In this document: piece after piece, positions 25,378 through 36,843 of the stretch
How the letters are laid out: every line of letters starts with the position of its first letter
Position numbering within the stretch: the stretch's first letter is position 1
Assembly (NCBI RefSeq): GCF_018403325.1
Contig: NZ_BOSL01000023.1
Location: 1 to 64,000 of the forward strand
Length of the DNA: 64,000 bases
Reading direction: 5' to 3'
From: Paenibacillus vini
Lineage (GTDB): Bacteria; Bacillota; Bacilli; Paenibacillales; Paenibacillaceae
Notes under the pieces: generated by a model
What the model saw: the letters and a program-made list of their open reading frames with translations, nothing else
The model's database searches: none
Told to the model about the DNA's origin: nothing
Translations under genes and position numbers: made by a program

Positions 25378-25470
25378 ACCGGATGAAAATTATATTGCGT
25401 AATGCATAATCCTGATTTTCATCCTCAGTGGGAGGATATTCCGCTAATACCACAAAGGAGGAACAATTTC

Positions 25471-26163
25471 ATGGCTAAACACGGTAAAAAATACCTTGAA
25501 GCCGCTAAGCTGATCGACAGCGAAGCGACATATGAGCCTTCAGAAGCCGTTGAACTGGTGAAAAAGGCAGCGACTGCGAAATTCGACGAAACCGTTGAAG
25601 CAGCAGTTCGTTTGGGCGTAGACCCTCGTAAACAAGACCAAGCCGTTCGTGGTGTCGTTGTCCTGCCTCATGGCACGGGTAAAACGCAACGCGTTCTGGT
25701 ATTCGCCAAAGGCGAGAAAGTTAAGGAAGCGGAAGCTGCCGGCGCTGACTTCGTAGGCGATCAAGACATGATCAACAAAATCCAACAAGGCTGGTTCGAA
25801 TTCGATGTCTGCGTAGCGACACCGGATATGATGAGTGAAGTTGGTAAACTCGGCCGTCTGCTCGGTGGTAAAGGCCTCATGCCTAACCCTAAAGCAGGTA
25901 CAGTTACGTTTGACGTAGCTAAAGCCGTTCAAGAAATCAAAGCGGGTAAAATCGAGTACCGTCTGGACAAAGCAGGTCAAATCCATGCGCCAATCGGAAA
26001 AGTATCTTTCTCTTCCGAACAACTCAATGAGAACCTCAAAGCTCTCATCGACGCATTGAACCGGGCTAAACCGGCTGCTGCCAAGGGCGTGTATTTGAAA
26101 AACATCGCGATTTCTTCGACGATGGGCCCTAGCGCTCGTGTTAATACAACTGTTTACAGATAA
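25471..26163 (+). CDS. rplA: 50S ribosomal protein L1
   Basis: A 230-residue protein of the L1 stalk, which moves deacylated tRNA from the E site; in several bacteria it also represses its own operon. [16 protein letters not shown] opens the protein at ATG 25471, preceded by AAAGGAGGA. The ATSSTMGP-like segment ([12 protein letters not shown]) near the C-terminus is typical. The 211-bp gap from rplK contains a large hairpin. Confidence 0.97.
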   Translation: MAKHGKKYLEAAKLIDSEATYEPSEAVELVKKAATAKFDETVEAAVRLGVDPRKQDQAVRGVVVLPHGTGKTQRVLVFAKGEKVKEAEAAGADFVGDQDMINKIQQGWFEFDVCVATPDMMSEVGKLGRLLGGKGLMPNPKAGTVTFDVAKAVQEIKAGKIEYRLDKAGQIHAPIGKVSFSSEQLNENLKALIDALNRAKPAAAKGVYLKNIAISSTMGPSARVNTTVYR

Positions 26164-26257
26164 TACCGCTCGCCTCGGTGAGTAATGGGATTGACATCGA
26201 GTGAATCTCTTGGTAAACTAAACAAGTTGTTTTTGATACGACAATTCAATTTGAATA

Positions 26258-26388
26258 TGCTTACCGTAGACAGTAGGTGCCTTAGTGCTTAATTTCCTAC
26301 CGAGGTGTTGTGATAGAATTTCAATTTACCGCAGTTCATCTGTGGTTAATGATTCGTCAGGCCTTCGTGATTCTGCGGAGGCTTTTTT
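26258..26388 (+). promoter_or_regulatory. L10 leader with attenuator
   Basis: A structured leader upstream of rplJ. The segment TACCGTAGACAGTAGGTGC and the later CCTACCGAGGTG are characteristic of the ribosomal L10 leader, where L10(L12)4 binds. It ends in a hairpin, GCCTTCG with CGGAGGC (26361-26382), followed by six T residues, which can act as an attenuator of rplJ-rplL. Confidence 0.85.
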
Positions 26389-26434
26389 CATGGAAATGAA
26401 GAAGGCCGAGTAAATCTATCAGGAGGTGTACAGG

Positions 26435-26938
26435 TTGGCAAACGCAAAAGTGATTCAAGCAAAACAAGAAGCCGTTGAAGTCGTAACTGCGAAATTGCGC
26501 GAGAGCGCAACGACTGTAGTAGCGGATTACCGCGGTCTGAATGTTGCCCAAGTTACGGAATTGCGCAAACAGCTTCGTGAAGCTGGCGTAGAATTCCAAG
26601 TATTGAAGAATACGCTCGTTCGCCGCGCAACAGAAGCTGCTGAACTTTCTGAACTGAACGAAGTGCTGACTGGCCCTACGGCTATCGCATTCAGTGCTGA
26701 AGACGCAGTAGCTCCGGCTAAGATTCTTAGCGATTTCGCGAAGAAGAACGAAGCGTTGAAAGTAAAAGGTGGCGTGGTTGAAGGCCGTGTAGTCGGCGTT
26801 GACCAAATTAAAGCGTTGGCGGATCTTCCGTCCCGCGAAGGTCTCCTTTCGATGCTCCTCAGCGTGCTTCAAGCTCCAGTTCGCAACTTCGCGCTGGCAG
26901 TCAAAGCCGTTGCAGACAAAGAAGAAGCAAGCGCGTAA
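26435..26938 (+). CDS. rplJ: 50S ribosomal protein L10
   Basis: A 167-residue stalk-base protein that anchors L7/L12 dimers. It begins [17 protein letters not shown] when started at TTG 26435, which lies 8 nt after AGGAGG; the GTG at 26426 overlaps the ribosome binding site and is rejected. The C-terminal helix carries the L7/L12 binding repeats. Its leader is autoregulatory. Confidence 0.96.
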   Translation: MANAKVIQAKQEAVEVVTAKLRESATTVVADYRGLNVAQVTELRKQLREAGVEFQVLKNTLVRRATEAAELSELNEVLTGPTAIAFSAEDAVAPAKILSDFAKKNEALKVKGGVVEGRVVGVDQIKALADLPSREGLLSMLLSVLQAPVRNFALAVKAVADKEEASA

Positions 26939-26995
26939 GCTGCTTCTGAATCAAGCAATCTAAAATTATCAAATTAAAATAATGGAGGTTCTACC

Positions 26996-27361
26996 ATGTC
27001 TAAAGAAACAATTTTGGAAGAAATCAAAGCTATGACCGTTCTTGAACTGAACGATCTTGTTAAAGCTATCGAAGAAGAATTCGGCGTAACTGCTGCAGCT
27101 CCTGTAGTTGTAGCTGGTGGCGGCGGCGGCGCAGCTGAAGCAGCTGAGCAAACTGAATTCGACGTAATCCTGAACAATGCAGGCGCGTCCAAAATCAACG
27201 TTATCAAAGTGGTTCGCGAAATCACTGGCCTCGGCTTGAAAGAAGCAAAAGACCTGGTTGACAACGCTCCAAAACCACTGAAAGAAAAAGTGGGCAAAGA
27301 AGAAGCAGAAGCAGTAAAAGCGAAATTGGAAGAAGCAGGCGCTTCTGTAGAAGTGAAGTAA
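26996..27361 (+). CDS. rplL: 50S ribosomal protein L7/L12
   Basis: A 121-residue acidic stalk protein that recruits translation GTPases. The N-terminal dimerisation domain (1-33), an Ala/Gly-rich hinge (about 34-50, with [13 protein letters not shown]) and the globular C-terminal domain with the [20 protein letters not shown] motif are visible. GGAGG precedes the ATG. A perfect terminator follows. Confidence 0.97.
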   Translation: MSKETILEEIKAMTVLELNDLVKAIEEEFGVTAAAPVVVAGGGGGAAEAAEQTEFDVILNNAGASKINVIKVVREITGLGLKEAKDLVDNAPKPLKEKVGKEEAEAVKAKLEEAGASVEVK

Positions 27362-27380
27362 TTTCTCTTCTATCTAATGA

Positions 27381-27410
27381 CAAACCCCTTGAATTCATTC
27401 AAGGGGTTTG
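27381..27410 (+). terminator. Terminator of the rplKAJL operon
   Basis: A perfect 14-bp inverted repeat, CAAACCCCTTGAAT with ATTCAAGGGGTTTG, with a 2-base centre and a TTT run after it. Confidence 0.88.
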
Positions 27411-27441
27411 TTTATAACCTGCGTAAGTTTCGGACAAACGC

Positions 27442-27542
27442 TTTTGGGTCTGGTGCTCTCTTGCTCGCGTGCATCTGCCTAGGTGAACTTCGTGGCGAGG
27501 AGTCCGTTCGCAAAGGATCCCCAGTCCCAAAAACAATTAACT
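27442..27542 (+). promoter_or_regulatory. Possible structured leader of the methyltransferase gene
   Basis: TTTTGGGTCTGG (27442-27453) can pair with CCAGTCCCAAAA (27531-27542) at 11 of 12 positions, closing a domain of about 100 nt just before the 27566 start codon. Smaller G+C-rich pairings lie inside. I do not recognise a known family. Confidence 0.4.
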
Positions 27543-27565
27543 GATCAACGGAGGTCACCGGTAAA

Positions 27566-28171
27566 ATGCCAGATCACTATTATACGAATCAGCCTTCTGC
27601 TGCACATGACCGGAAAATGTGGGACGCAACGCTCCGGGGGCAGAATTTCCGTTTTGTCAGCGATGCCGGGGTATTCTCCAAAGGCGGCGTGGATTTCGGG
27701 AGTAGAACTTTGATAGAAGCTATGGAGATTCCCGCAAACGCAGACGTGCTTGACGTAGGTTGCGGCTATGGACCGATCGGTCTTTCGGCTGCCCGCATGG
27801 CTGATCAAGGTCATGTAACTATGATCGACGTCAATAGCCGTGCGGTCGAACTGGCTCGCGAAAATGCAGCGGCTAACCGGATTTCGAATGTAACGGTTCT
27901 CCAAAGCGATTTATTTGCGGAGCTAGGAGATCGGGATTTTGATGTAGTGCTGACAAATCCACCGATTCGGGCAGGCAAAGAGACGGTACATGCGATTTTT
28001 GAAGGGGCTCATGAAAGATTGAGGCCTGGGGGTTCTCTATGGATTGTTATTCAGAAAAAGCAAGGGGCGCCGTCGGCAAAGTTGAAGCTGGAGTCTTTAT
28101 TTGATAGCGTGGAAGAAGTGACGAAGGACAAGGGGTATCGGATTTACAAGGCAACCAAAAAAATAGTTTGA
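27566..28171 (+). CDS. Class I SAM-dependent methyltransferase (YbxB/RsmC-like)
   Basis: A 201-residue Rossmann-fold methyltransferase. The SAM loop is VLDVGCGYGPIGL, the acidic ribose-binding residue is in TMIDVNSRA, and the NPPIRAGK segment matches the (N/D)PPY-type motif of enzymes acting on exocyclic amino groups. Family members are annotated as RsmC-like 16S rRNA G1207 methyltransferases, but the Bacillus YbxB target is not fixed. GGAGGTC precedes ATG 27566. The gene lies in the conserved rplL-ybxB-rpoB order, and the rpoB promoter overlaps its stop codon. Confidence 0.88.
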   Translation: MPDHYYTNQPSAAHDRKMWDATLRGQNFRFVSDAGVFSKGGVDFGSRTLIEAMEIPANADVLDVGCGYGPIGLSAARMADQGHVTMIDVNSRAVELARENAAANRISNVTVLQSDLFAELGDRDFDVVLTNPPIRAGKETVHAIFEGAHERLRPGGSLWIVIQKKQGAPSAKLKLESLFDSVEEVTKDKGYRIYKATKKIV

Positions 28172-28196
28172 CTTGAAAAAGTGGTTGTGTTATTAT
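28168..28196 (+). promoter_or_regulatory. Promoter of rpoB-rpoC
   Basis: TTGACT (28168-28173), 17 bp, TATTAT (28191-28196). The -35 box overlaps the TGA stop of the methyltransferase gene. Confidence 0.75.
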
Positions 28197-28494
28197 TATA
28201 AAATGTCAGTATTAGGATGCCCTCTGTGGCTTTACCTTGCTGAAATGTCAATACTTTTGTGAAACGATGCATAAAATCATATCGTTTTACGTATAATATG
28301 TACATTTCGGGTAAATCTACTGAATACGGGGACATCAGGCTGGAAATGACACGGATAATGATGCTCTTTTTTCGAAAGCATTCGATAAGGGCTTTTCTTT
28401 ATTTGTGGATGAATCCGTATGGTCCTATTATAAGGGTACAAACACGGGTTCGCAATGAATTTTTAAGTGAGTAGACATGAGGGGTGGGTATAAG
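28197..28494 (+). other. Long untranslated leader of rpoB
   Basis: Nearly 300 nt separate the promoter from the rpoB start. A small AAACGAT/ATCGTTT hairpin (28262-28286) precedes a TATAAT-like sequence that could be part of a second, weaker promoter. No gene or known riboswitch is seen. Confidence 0.45.
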
Positions 28495-31400
28495 TTGGCA
28501 GGACATCTTGTTCAATATGGTCGACGCACTCGGCGAAGTTATGCACGAATTAACGAGGTACTCGAAGTTCCGAACCTGATCGAAATCCAACAGAAATCCT
28601 ACGAGTGGTTCTTGGAAGAAGGCCTTCGGGAAATGTTCCAGGATATCTCGCCGATTCAGGATTTCACCGGAAATCTGGTGTTGGAATTTATCGATTACAG
28701 TCTTGGAGAACCGAAGTATACAGTAGACGACGCTAAGGAACGTGATGTTACGTATGCGGCGCCGCTTCGGGTTAAAGTCCGGCTCATTAATAAGGAAACC
28801 GGCGAAGTCAAAGAGCAGGAAGTATTCATGGGAGATTTCCCGCTGATGACGGAAACCGGCACATTCATTATTAATGGTGCGGAACGGGTAATTGTCACTC
28901 AGTTGGTTCGCTCTCCTAGCGTCTATTTCAGCACGAAAGTGGATAAGAACGGAAAGAAAACTTATACCGCAACAGTAATTCCAAACCGCGGTGCATGGTT
29001 GGAACTGGAGACGGATGCGAAGGATATCGTTTATGTCCGGATCGACCGTACGCGTAAGATTCCGGTAACTGTGTTGCTTCGTGCGCTTGGATTCGGTACG
29101 GATGCTGAGATTCTCGATTTGCTCGGCAACGATGAATATATTCGCAACACGCTGGATAAGGACAACACCGACTCTACGGAAAAAGCTCTCATTGAAATCT
29201 ATGAGCGTCTTCGTCCGGGTGAGCCGCCGACTCTTGATAATGCTAAGAGTTTGCTTGTGGCGCGTTTCTTTGATCCTAAGCGTTATGACCTGGCCAATGT
29301 AGGCCGTTATAAAATCAATAAAAAGCTCCACATCAAGAATCGTTTGTTCAACCAACGTTTGGCTGAGTCTCTCATCGACACGAACACCGGTGAAATTATC
29401 GCCGAAGCTGGTCAGATGGTGGACCGCCGTTTGCTTGATCAAATCTTGCCGTTCTTGGAAAACTCGGTAGGTTTCAAAAACTATCATGTGGCCAACGGTG
29501 TTCTTGATGCTAACGACGTGCCTTTGCAAACGATCGATATTTTCTCTCCGATCGAAGACGGCAAGGTTGTTAAGGTGATCGCGAACCGCAATATCGATAA
29601 ATCGGTGAAGCATATTACGCCGGCCGATATCATTTCGTCGATCAGCTACTTCCTGAACCTGTTGCACGGCGTCGGAAGCACGGACGATATTGACCATCTC
29701 GGTAACCGTAGACTGCGTTCCGTAGGCGAATTGCTGCAGAACCAGTTCCGTATCGGTTTGTCCCGGATGGAGCGCGTCGTGCGCGAAAGAATGTCGATCC
29801 AGGATGCGAACGTGATTACGCCGCAAGCGCTGATCAACATCCGTCCTGTTATCGCATCGATTAAGGAGTTCTTCGGCAGTTCGCAGTTGTCGCAGTTTAT
29901 GGACCAGACGAACCCGCTTGCTGAACTTACGAATAAACGCCGTCTGTCCGCACTCGGACCTGGTGGTTTGACGCGGGAACGCGCGGGCTTTGAAGTTCGT
30001 GACGTCCATCATTCCCACTATGGCCGTATGTGTCCAATCGAGACACCGGAAGGACCGAACATCGGTTTGATCAACTCTTTGTCGACGTTCGCTCGCGTCA
30101 ACGAGTATGGCTTCATCGAAGCTCCGTACCGTTGGGTTGACCCGAATACGGGCAAAGTTACCGATCAAATCGCTTACCTGACTGCCGATGAAGAGGATAA
30201 CTACATCATTGCACAGGCGAACGCGGTGTTGAATGATGACAACACGTTCCGCGATGAGAATGTTATCGTTCGTTATAACAAGCAGTCCGACAACATTTTG
30301 ACTATGCCGAGCGACCGCGTTGACTATATGGACGTATCGCCTAAGCAGGTTGTGTCCGTCGCGACCGCGCTCATTCCTTTCTTGGAGAACGATGACTCGA
30401 ACCGTGCACTGATGGGTTCGAACATGCAGCGTCAGGCGGTTCCGCTTCTCATTCCTAAGGCTCCGCTTGTCGGAACAGGGATGGAGCATAAATCGGCCAA
30501 AGACTCCGGTGTATGTATCGTTTCGAAATACGACGGGATCATCGAGCGTTCCGCAGCAAACGAAATTTGGCTGCGCCGCGTCGAGAAAGTGGATGGCAAG
30601 GAAGTAAAAGGCGACCTTGTTAAACATAAATTACACAAATTTATGCGTTCGAACCAAGGAACATGCATTAACCAGCGTCCGATCGTCAAACGCGGCGATG
30701 TTATCAAGAAGGGTGACATTCTCGCGGACGGGCCATCGACAGAAATGGGCGAATTGGCTCTTGGCCGGAACGTAGTCGTTGCCTTTATGACTTGGGAAGG
30801 CTACAACTACGAGGATGCGATCCTGCTTAGTGAGAAACTCGTGAAAGAGGATGTGTACACCTCGATCCATATCGAGGAATACGAATCCGAAGCCCGCGAT
30901 ACGAAGCTGGGTCCTGAAGAGATTACCCGCGATATTCCGAATGTCGGTGAAGAAGCGCTTCGCAATCTTGACGAGCGCGGCATCATCCGTGTCGGTGCGG
31001 AAATCGGCGCGGGCGATATCCTGGTCGGTAAAGTTACTCCGAAGGGAGTGACGGAACTTACCGCAGAAGAGCGCCTTCTGCACGCCATCTTCGGCGAGAA
31101 AGCACGCGAAGTACGTGACACATCCCTGCGTGTACCGCATGGTACCGACGGTATTGTTGTCGACGTTAAGGTGTTTACTCGTGAGAATGGCGACGAGTTG
31201 CCACCGGGCGTTAATCAACTTGTTCGGGTATATATTGCCCAAAAACGTAAAATTTCCGAAGGCGATAAAATGGCCGGCCGTCATGGTAACAAAGGGGTCG
31301 TAGCCCGTATTCTGCCAGAGGAAGATATGCCGTTCATGCCGGACGGTACGCCTGTACAGGTTGTACTGAACCCGCTCGGGGTTCCATCCCGGATGAACAT

Positions 31401-32040
31401 CGGTCAGGTGTTGGAAATTCACCTTGGTATGGCAGCTCTGAAGCTCGGTATCCATGTGGCTACTCCGGTATTCGACGGTGCGAACGAGTATGACGTGTTC
31501 GACACGATGGAAGAAGCCGGAATGCAGCGCAATGGTAAAACCGTTCTATACGACGGCCGTACAGGTGAGCAATTCGAACGCGAAGTTACCGTCGGCGTCA
31601 TGCACATGATCAAACTGGCGCACATGGTTGATGATAAAATCCATGCCCGCTCGACAGGTCCTTACTCGCTCGTTACGCAGCAGCCGCTCGGTGGTAAAGC
31701 ACAGTTCGGCGGACAGCGTTTCGGGGAGATGGAAGTTTGGGCGCTCGAAGCCTACGGCGCTGCTTATACACTGCAAGAAATTTTGACCGTCAAGTCGGAT
31801 GATGTGGTCGGCCGGGTGAAAACCTACGAATCGATCGTCAAAGGCGAGAACGTACCGGAACCTGGTGTACCGGAATCGTTTAAGGTCTTGATCAAGGAAC
31901 TTCAAAGTTTGGGTATGGACGTCAAGATCCTTACCGAAAACGAAGAAGAGATCGAGATGAAGGAAATCGACGACGAAGACGATGCGTCCGGGGACAAACT
32001 GAGTCTGAACCTGGAAGGTGCGGAAGTCGGAGTAGAATAA
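28495..32040 (+). CDS. rpoB: DNA-directed RNA polymerase subunit beta
   Basis: A 1181-residue catalytic subunit of RNA polymerase. It starts [19 protein letters not shown] at TTG 28495, with a GAGGGG site about 10 nt upstream; ATG 28477 overlaps that site. The rifampicin-binding region is clear: [20 protein letters not shown] followed by [20 protein letters not shown]. There, residue N480 (codon AAT at 29932-29934) occupies the position of E. coli H526, where histidine is usual; residues equivalent to Q513, D516 and S531 are unchanged. The C-terminal region includes the conserved [19 protein letters not shown]. Paired with rpoC 84 nt downstream. Confidence 0.98.
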   Translation: MAGHLVQYGRRTRRSYARINEVLEVPNLIEIQQKSYEWFLEEGLREMFQDISPIQDFTGNLVLEFIDYSLGEPKYTVDDAKERDVTYAAPLRVKVRLINKETGEVKEQEVFMGDFPLMTETGTFIINGAERVIVTQLVRSPSVYFSTKVDKNGKKTYTATVIPNRGAWLELETDAKDIVYVRIDRTRKIPVTVLLRALGFGTDAEILDLLGNDEYIRNTLDKDNTDSTEKALIEIYERLRPGEPPTLDNAKSLLVARFFDPKRYDLANVGRYKINKKLHIKNRLFNQRLAESLIDTNTGEIIAEAGQMVDRRLLDQILPFLENSVGFKNYHVANGVLDANDVPLQTIDIFSPIEDGKVVKVIANRNIDKSVKHITPADIISSISYFLNLLHGVGSTDDIDHLGNRRLRSVGELLQNQFRIGLSRMERVVRERMSIQDANVITPQALINIRPVIASIKEFFGSSQLSQFMDQTNPLAELTNKRRLSALGPGGLTRERAGFEVRDVHHSHYGRMCPIETPEGPNIGLINSLSTFARVNEYGFIEAPYRWVDPNTGKVTDQIAYLTADEEDNYIIAQANAVLNDDNTFRDENVIVRYNKQSDNILTMPSDRVDYMDVSPKQVVSVATALIPFLENDDSNRALMGSNMQRQAVPLLIPKAPLVGTGMEHKSAKDSGVCIVSKYDGIIERSAANEIWLRRVEKVDGKEVKGDLVKHKLHKFMRSNQGTCINQRPIVKRGDVIKKGDILADGPSTEMGELALGRNVVVAFMTWEGYNYEDAILLSEKLVKEDVYTSIHIEEYESEARDTKLGPEEITRDIPNVGEEALRNLDERGIIRVGAEIGAGDILVGKVTPKGVTELTAEERLLHAIFGEKAREVRDTSLRVPHGTDGIVVDVKVFTRENGDELPPGVNQLVRVYIAQKRKISEGDKMAGRHGNKGVVARILPEEDMPFMPDGTPVQVVLNPLGVPSRMNIGQVLEIHLGMAALKLGIHVATPVFDGANEYDVFDTMEEAGMQRNGKTVLYDGRTGEQFEREVTVGVMHMIKLAHMVDDKIHARSTGPYSLVTQQPLGGKAQFGGQRFGEMEVWALEAYGAAYTLQEILTVKSDDVVGRVKTYESIVKGENVPEPGVPESFKVLIKELQSLGMDVKILTENEEEIEMKEIDDEDDASGDKLSLNLEGAEVGVE

Positions 32041-32124
32041 GCATCTAGGGCGGCGCAAGCCGCCCAAAGATGATTGATAACCGGAGATTGTCAATATCAG
32101 GACTTGGTTAAGGAGGGATGCTCC

Positions 32125-35100
32125 TTGTTGGACGTCAACAACTTCGAGTTTATGAAAATTGGGCTTGCTTCCCCAGATAAAATTCGTTCTTGGTCCCGCG
32201 GAGAAGTTAAGAAACCGGAAACGATTAACTACCGTACATTGAAACCGGAAAAGGAAGGGCTGTTTTGCGAGAAAATTTTCGGCCCGACCAAAGACTGGGA
32301 ATGTCATTGCGGTAAATATAAACGCGTACGTTACAAAGGCGTTGTCTGCGATCGCTGCGGCGTCGAAGTAACAAGAGCGAAGGTTCGCCGCGAGCGGATG
32401 GGTCATATTGAATTGGCCGCACCTGTATCGCATATTTGGTACTTTAAAGGGATCCCGAGCCGGATGGGCCTTGCGCTCGATATGTCGCCGCGCTCCCTTG
32501 AAGAGATCATTTATTTTGCATCCTATGTGGTTACAGATCCAGGTGAAACTCCACTGGAGAAAAAGCAGCTTCTGTCCGAGAAGGAATATCGCAGCTACCG
32601 TGAAAAGTATGGCTACGGATTCCAAGCCGGCATGGGCGCTGAAGCGGTCAAAAAGCTGCTTCAGGATCTCGATATCGACAAGGAATTGGAATTTTTGAAA
32701 GAAGAGCTGCGCACGGCCCAAGGCCAACGCCGCAACCGGGCGATCAAACGCCTGGAAGTCATCGAAGCGTTCAAGAGCTCCGGCAATGAGCCGGAATGGA
32801 TGATTCTCGACGTGCTTCCGGTTATTCCTCCGGAACTTCGTCCGATGGTACAGTTGGATGGCGGACGTTTCGCAACGTCTGACCTTAACGATTTGTACCG
32901 CCGGGTTATTAACCGGAACAACCGTCTGAAACGCCTGCTTGATCTGGGCGCGCCGGACATTATCGTGCAGAACGAAAAACGGATGCTGCAAGAAGCCGTC
33001 GACGCCCTGATCGATAATGGTCGCCGCGGCCGTCCGGTAACTGGACCGGGTAACCGTCCTTTGAAATCCCTCAGCCATATGCTGAAAGGTAAACAAGGCC
33101 GCTTCCGGCAAAACTTGCTCGGTAAACGGGTCGACTATTCCGGCCGTTCCGTTATCGTCGTAGGTCCTTACCTGAAGATGTATCAGTGCGGTCTTCCGAA
33201 AGAAATGGCTCTCGAGCTGTTTAAACCTTTCGTGATGAAAGAACTGGTCAACAAAGGTCTTGCTCACAATATCAAGAGCGCTAAGCGCAAAGTGGAACGC
33301 GTCAGCCCTGAGGTATGGGATGTGCTCGAAGAAGTCATTAAGGAGCATCCGGTTCTGCTGAACCGCGCCCCTACGCTTCACAGACTCGGGATCCAGGCGT
33401 TCGAACCGATTCTGGTCGAAGGCCGCGCCATCCGGCTTCACCCGCTCGTATGTACGGCTTATAACGCCGACTTTGACGGTGACCAAATGGCCGTTCACGT
33501 ACCGTTGTCCGCAGAAGCTCAAGCGGAAGCCCGTATTCTGATGCTGGCGTCCGGCAACATCCTGAACCCTAAAGACGGCAAGCCAGTCGTTACTCCTTCT
33601 CAGGATATGGTTCTCGGATCTTATTATCTGACAATGGATAACAAGGAAGCCAAAGGCGCTGGGATGATTCTCGGCTCCGTAAACGAAGCGTTCTCCGCTT
33701 ATCAGCGTGGAACCGCGGAATTGCATGCACGCGTAGCCATTCCTGCTAAGGCGCTCGGCAAGACCGGATTTACGGAAGCACAACAAAATGCGCTGCTTAT
33801 TACGACCGTAGGGAAAATTATTTTCAACGATATCTTCCCTTCGAGCTTCCCGTATATTAACGAACCTTCTAGAGTCAACCTGTTCCAAGGCACGCCTGAT
33901 GATTACTTCATCCATGACAAAGGCGCGAACGTTTGGGAACGGATTATGAATGCTAAACAAGCAGGTGGCGTAGGTAAAGAGTATCTCGGCGAAATTATCG
34001 GCCGTTGCTTTGAAATCTATCACACCACAGAAACTTCGATCATTTTGGACAGAATCAAACAAACCGGTTTCACATATTCGACTCGGGCCGGCGTAAGTAT
34101 CGCTGTCTCGGACGTTATCGTACCGGATGAGAAACAGTCTATCCTGCGCGAGTCGGATGACAAGGTACAAGTGATTACGACACAGTACCGCCGGGGTCTC
34201 ATTACGAACGAAGAACGTTATGACCGTGTTATCGATATCTGGTCCAAAGCGAAGGATCAAATTACCGAAGTGCTCATGAAATCGATGGACCGTTACAATT
34301 CCATCATGCTCATGGTGGATTCCAAGGCGCGCGGTAACAAATCGCAGATCACCCAGCTCGGTGGGATGCGGGGTCTGATGGCCAACCCGTCGGGTCGGAT
34401 CATCGAACTCCCAATCAAATCGAATTTCCGCGAAGGTCTGACCGTCCTCGAGTACTTCCTTTCGACGCACGGCGCGCGGAAAGGTTTGGCGGATACAGCG
34501 CTTCGGACAGCCGACTCCGGTTACCTGACTCGTCGTCTGGTAGACGTAGCCCAGGACGTTATCGTCCGCGAAGAAGATTGCGGTACGGATAAAGGCTTTA
34601 TGGTCAGCGTTATCCAGGACGGTAAAGAGGTTATCGAGGATCTGTACGACCGGATCGAAGGACGTTATAGCTTTGAAACGATCAAACATCCGAAAACGGG
34701 TGAAATTATCGTTCATCGCAACGAACTTATTGATTCCGACAGAGCGCATGAAATCGTCGATGCCGGTGTAGGGAAACTGCAAATCCGTTCCGTGCTCAGC
34801 TGTCGCGCACGCCATGGCGTTTGTAAGAAGTGCTATGGCCGTAACCTCGCGACCGGCAAACACGTGGAAATCGGTGAAGCAGTCGGCATTATCGCCGCCC
34901 AATCCATCGGTGAACCAGGAACCCAGCTCACCATGCGTACGTTCCATACCGGGGGCGTTGCGGGTGACGATATCACTCAAGGTTTGCCGCGTATTCAGGA
35001 GCTCTTTGAAGCCCGGAATCCAAAAGGTCAAGCCACGATCAGTGAAATCGACGGCGTCATCAAGGAAATCCGTGAAGCTAAGGACCGTCGTGAAATCGAG

Positions 35101-35739
35101 GTTCAAGGCGAAGCGGAAACGAAGGTTTACTCCGTTACCTACGGTTCCCGTCTGCGCGTAAGCGAAGGCCAGGAAATCGAAGCGGGCGACGAGTTGACCG
35201 ACGGTTCCATTGACCCTAAAGAAATTTTGCGCATCAAGGGTATCCGCGGCGTGCAGAACTACATCCTTCAGGAAGTTCAGCGCGTTTACCGGAACCAGGG
35301 CGTAGAAATCAACGACAAGCATATCGAAGTTATGGTCAGACAGATGCTGCGTAAAATCCGCATCGTAGATGCCGGTGATACGCCGCTCTTGCCTGGTGCA
35401 TTCGTCGATATTCATGAATACGAGGTTGCCAACAAGGATGCAATCCTGTCCGGCAAAGAGCCTGCTGTGGCTAAACCGGTATTGCTCGGGATCACCAAGG
35501 CATCGCTCGAAACGGACTCCTTCCTGTCCGCCGCTTCCTTCCAGGAAACGACACGGGTGCTTACCGATGCCGCTATAAAAGGCAAAGTGGATAAACTCCT
35601 CGGCTTGAAGGAGAACGTCATTATCGGTAAACTGATTCCTGCGGGTACGGGGATGAACCGTTACCGGAGCATTCAGTTTGTTGAACCGGCTGGTGACGAC
35701 ACGGTTGAAGAAGGTCTGGAGCCAGTCTCTGTAGAATAG
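32125..35739 (+). CDS. rpoC: DNA-directed RNA polymerase subunit beta'
   Basis: A 1204-residue subunit. The N-terminal zinc ribbon is [21 protein letters not shown], the catalytic magnesium triad is D449, D451 and D453 in NADFDGDQ (447-454), and a second cysteine cluster [13 protein letters not shown] is near 895. The start is TTG 32125 (MLDVNNFEF), 7 nt after AGGAGGG, as in Bacillus; an upstream ATG frame is not supported. A terminator follows. Confidence 0.98.
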   Translation: MLDVNNFEFMKIGLASPDKIRSWSRGEVKKPETINYRTLKPEKEGLFCEKIFGPTKDWECHCGKYKRVRYKGVVCDRCGVEVTRAKVRRERMGHIELAAPVSHIWYFKGIPSRMGLALDMSPRSLEEIIYFASYVVTDPGETPLEKKQLLSEKEYRSYREKYGYGFQAGMGAEAVKKLLQDLDIDKELEFLKEELRTAQGQRRNRAIKRLEVIEAFKSSGNEPEWMILDVLPVIPPELRPMVQLDGGRFATSDLNDLYRRVINRNNRLKRLLDLGAPDIIVQNEKRMLQEAVDALIDNGRRGRPVTGPGNRPLKSLSHMLKGKQGRFRQNLLGKRVDYSGRSVIVVGPYLKMYQCGLPKEMALELFKPFVMKELVNKGLAHNIKSAKRKVERVSPEVWDVLEEVIKEHPVLLNRAPTLHRLGIQAFEPILVEGRAIRLHPLVCTAYNADFDGDQMAVHVPLSAEAQAEARILMLASGNILNPKDGKPVVTPSQDMVLGSYYLTMDNKEAKGAGMILGSVNEAFSAYQRGTAELHARVAIPAKALGKTGFTEAQQNALLITTVGKIIFNDIFPSSFPYINEPSRVNLFQGTPDDYFIHDKGANVWERIMNAKQAGGVGKEYLGEIIGRCFEIYHTTETSIILDRIKQTGFTYSTRAGVSIAVSDVIVPDEKQSILRESDDKVQVITTQYRRGLITNEERYDRVIDIWSKAKDQITEVLMKSMDRYNSIMLMVDSKARGNKSQITQLGGMRGLMANPSGRIIELPIKSNFREGLTVLEYFLSTHGARKGLADTALRTADSGYLTRRLVDVAQDVIVREEDCGTDKGFMVSVIQDGKEVIEDLYDRIEGRYSFETIKHPKTGEIIVHRNELIDSDRAHEIVDAGVGKLQIRSVLSCRARHGVCKKCYGRNLATGKHVEIGEAVGIIAAQSIGEPGTQLTMRTFHTGGVAGDDITQGLPRIQELFEARNPKGQATISEIDGVIKEIREAKDRREIEVQGEAETKVYSVTYGSRLRVSEGQEIEAGDELTDGSIDPKEILRIKGIRGVQNYILQEVQRVYRNQGVEINDKHIEVMVRQMLRKIRIVDAGDTPLLPGAFVDIHEYEVANKDAILSGKEPAVAKPVLLGITKASLETDSFLSAASFQETTRVLTDAAIKGKVDKLLGLKENVIIGKLIPAGTGMNRYRSIQFVEPAGDDTVEEGLEPVSVE

Positions 35740-35749
35740 CTTGGATTAA

Positions 35750-35795
35750 ACAACAGGTGCGGTTCGGGTAAAACCCGTTCCGCGCCGTTGTTTTT
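35750..35795 (+). terminator. Terminator of rpoBC
   Basis: A long hairpin (ACAAC...GCGG..CGGGT with ACCCG..CCGC...GTTGT, small mismatches) is followed by TTTTT. Confidence 0.85.
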
Positions 35796-35884
35796 CATAT
35801 CTATGATGATGGATTTCTGCTTCTTCTTTATGAGATCAAAGCAATCAATGTTTGTTTTTCAACTAAAAACTTTCAAATCATTGC

Positions 35885-35913
35885 TTGACATCGCCTAGCT
35901 GGAATGCTAATAT
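35885..35913 (+). promoter_or_regulatory. Promoter of the L7Ae-rpsL-rpsG-fusA-tuf unit
   Basis: TTGACA (35885-35890), 17 bp, TAATAT (35908-35913), after the rpoBC terminator. Confidence 0.8.
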
Positions 35914-35962
35914 ATCAAAGTGCGTGAGTACGGATATTCCTGTGCTTTGGAGGACGGTAATT

Positions 35963-36214
35963 ATGTCTAATGATAAAGGTCTACAGGACGCTCATGTTAA
36001 AATCGGCAGCAAGCAAACTATGAGAATGGTGGAACTTGGACGAGCCGAAGAAGTCTATGTGGCTGAAGATGCAGATCCGCGCCTTACGTCAAAGATCATT
36101 GCTTTATGCAATCAGCGAAACGTTAAAGTGACACTGGTTGATACGATGACCAACCTCGGCAAAGCTTGCGGGATTGAAGTCGGTGCGGCAATGGCTGCGA
36201 TTGTAAGACAATAG
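35963..36214 (+). CDS. rplGB: L7Ae-family RNA-binding protein (YbxF-type)
   Basis: An 83-residue protein of the L7Ae/L30e fold that recognises kink-turn RNA; the Bacillus homologue between rpoC and rpsL is YbxF (RplGB). It has the GRAEEVYVAEDADPRLTSKI and ACGIEVGAAMAAIV signatures. GGAGGA precedes ATG 35963. It leads the str operon here, with an attenuator-like hairpin after it. Confidence 0.9.
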   Translation: MSNDKGLQDAHVKIGSKQTMRMVELGRAEEVYVAEDADPRLTSKIIALCNQRNVKVTLVDTMTNLGKACGIEVGAAMAAIVRQ

Positions 36215-36225
36215 TTGATAGGAAC

Positions 36226-36265
36226 GTTTTTGCTAAAAGGGGTTATCCCTCCGGCAAAAACTTTT
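36226..36265 (+). terminator. Attenuator-like hairpin before rpsL
   Basis: GTTTTTGC (36226-36233) pairs with GCAAAAAC (36254-36261), with an inner AGGGG/CCCT pairing, and is followed by TTTT. It may reduce read-through into rpsL. Confidence 0.6.
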
Positions 36266-36354
36266 CATTTGTTCTTTAATGAACCGCCTGGGTCTGTGGG
36301 CTTAAAAAAGGTTTGTGAAGGATCATGAGAATTGAGGAAGGGGGTGGCAACAAC

Positions 36355-36777
36355 ATGCCAACAATTAACCAACTAGTCCGTAAAGGACGTCAAGACAAAG
36401 TGTACAAATCGAAGTCGCCAGCATTGCAAAGAGGGTTTAACGCCCTGAAGCGTGAGGCTACTGATCTGAGCTCCCCGCAAAAACGTGGAGTGTGCACTCG
36501 TGTAGGTACTATGACTCCTAAGAAACCGAACTCCGCACTTCGTAAATATGCCCGTGTTCGTTTGACGAACCGCATTGAGGTAACGGCGTACATTCCAGGT
36601 ATCGGTCATAACCTGCAAGAGCACAGCGTAGTTTTGATTCGTGGCGGCCGGGTCAAGGACCTTCCAGGGGTACGTTATCATATCGTACGTGGAGCTTTGG
36701 ACACCGCTGGTGTAAACAACCGGATGCAAGCCCGTTCGAAATACGGCGCTAAACGTCCGAAAGCAAAAAAATCCTAA
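36355..36777 (+). CDS. rpsL: 30S ribosomal protein S12
   Basis: A 140-residue decoding-centre protein. The [11 protein letters not shown] and [13 protein letters not shown] loops, where streptomycin-resistance changes occur, are both of the wild-type sequence. ATG 36355 follows GAAGGGGGTGG. It opens rpsL-rpsG-fusA-tuf. Confidence 0.98.
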   Translation: MPTINQLVRKGRQDKVYKSKSPALQRGFNALKREATDLSSPQKRGVCTRVGTMTPKKPNSALRKYARVRLTNRIEVTAYIPGIGHNLQEHSVVLIRGGRVKDLPGVRYHIVRGALDTAGVNNRMQARSKYGAKRPKAKKS

Positions 36778-36843
36778 GTTGATCATTAAGTCAGCTTATT
36801 GAACCGACAAGAGGTTTGGATTAATACTGAAAGGGGGATAACT

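Noticed and set aside
31546-35415. Very long open frame (about 1,290 codons) on the minus strand opposite rpoC and the end of rpoB
   Set aside because: It mirrors the strongly biased codon use of rpoB/rpoC, has no ribosome binding site and no recognisable domain. Such antisense frames are expected in high-bias genes.
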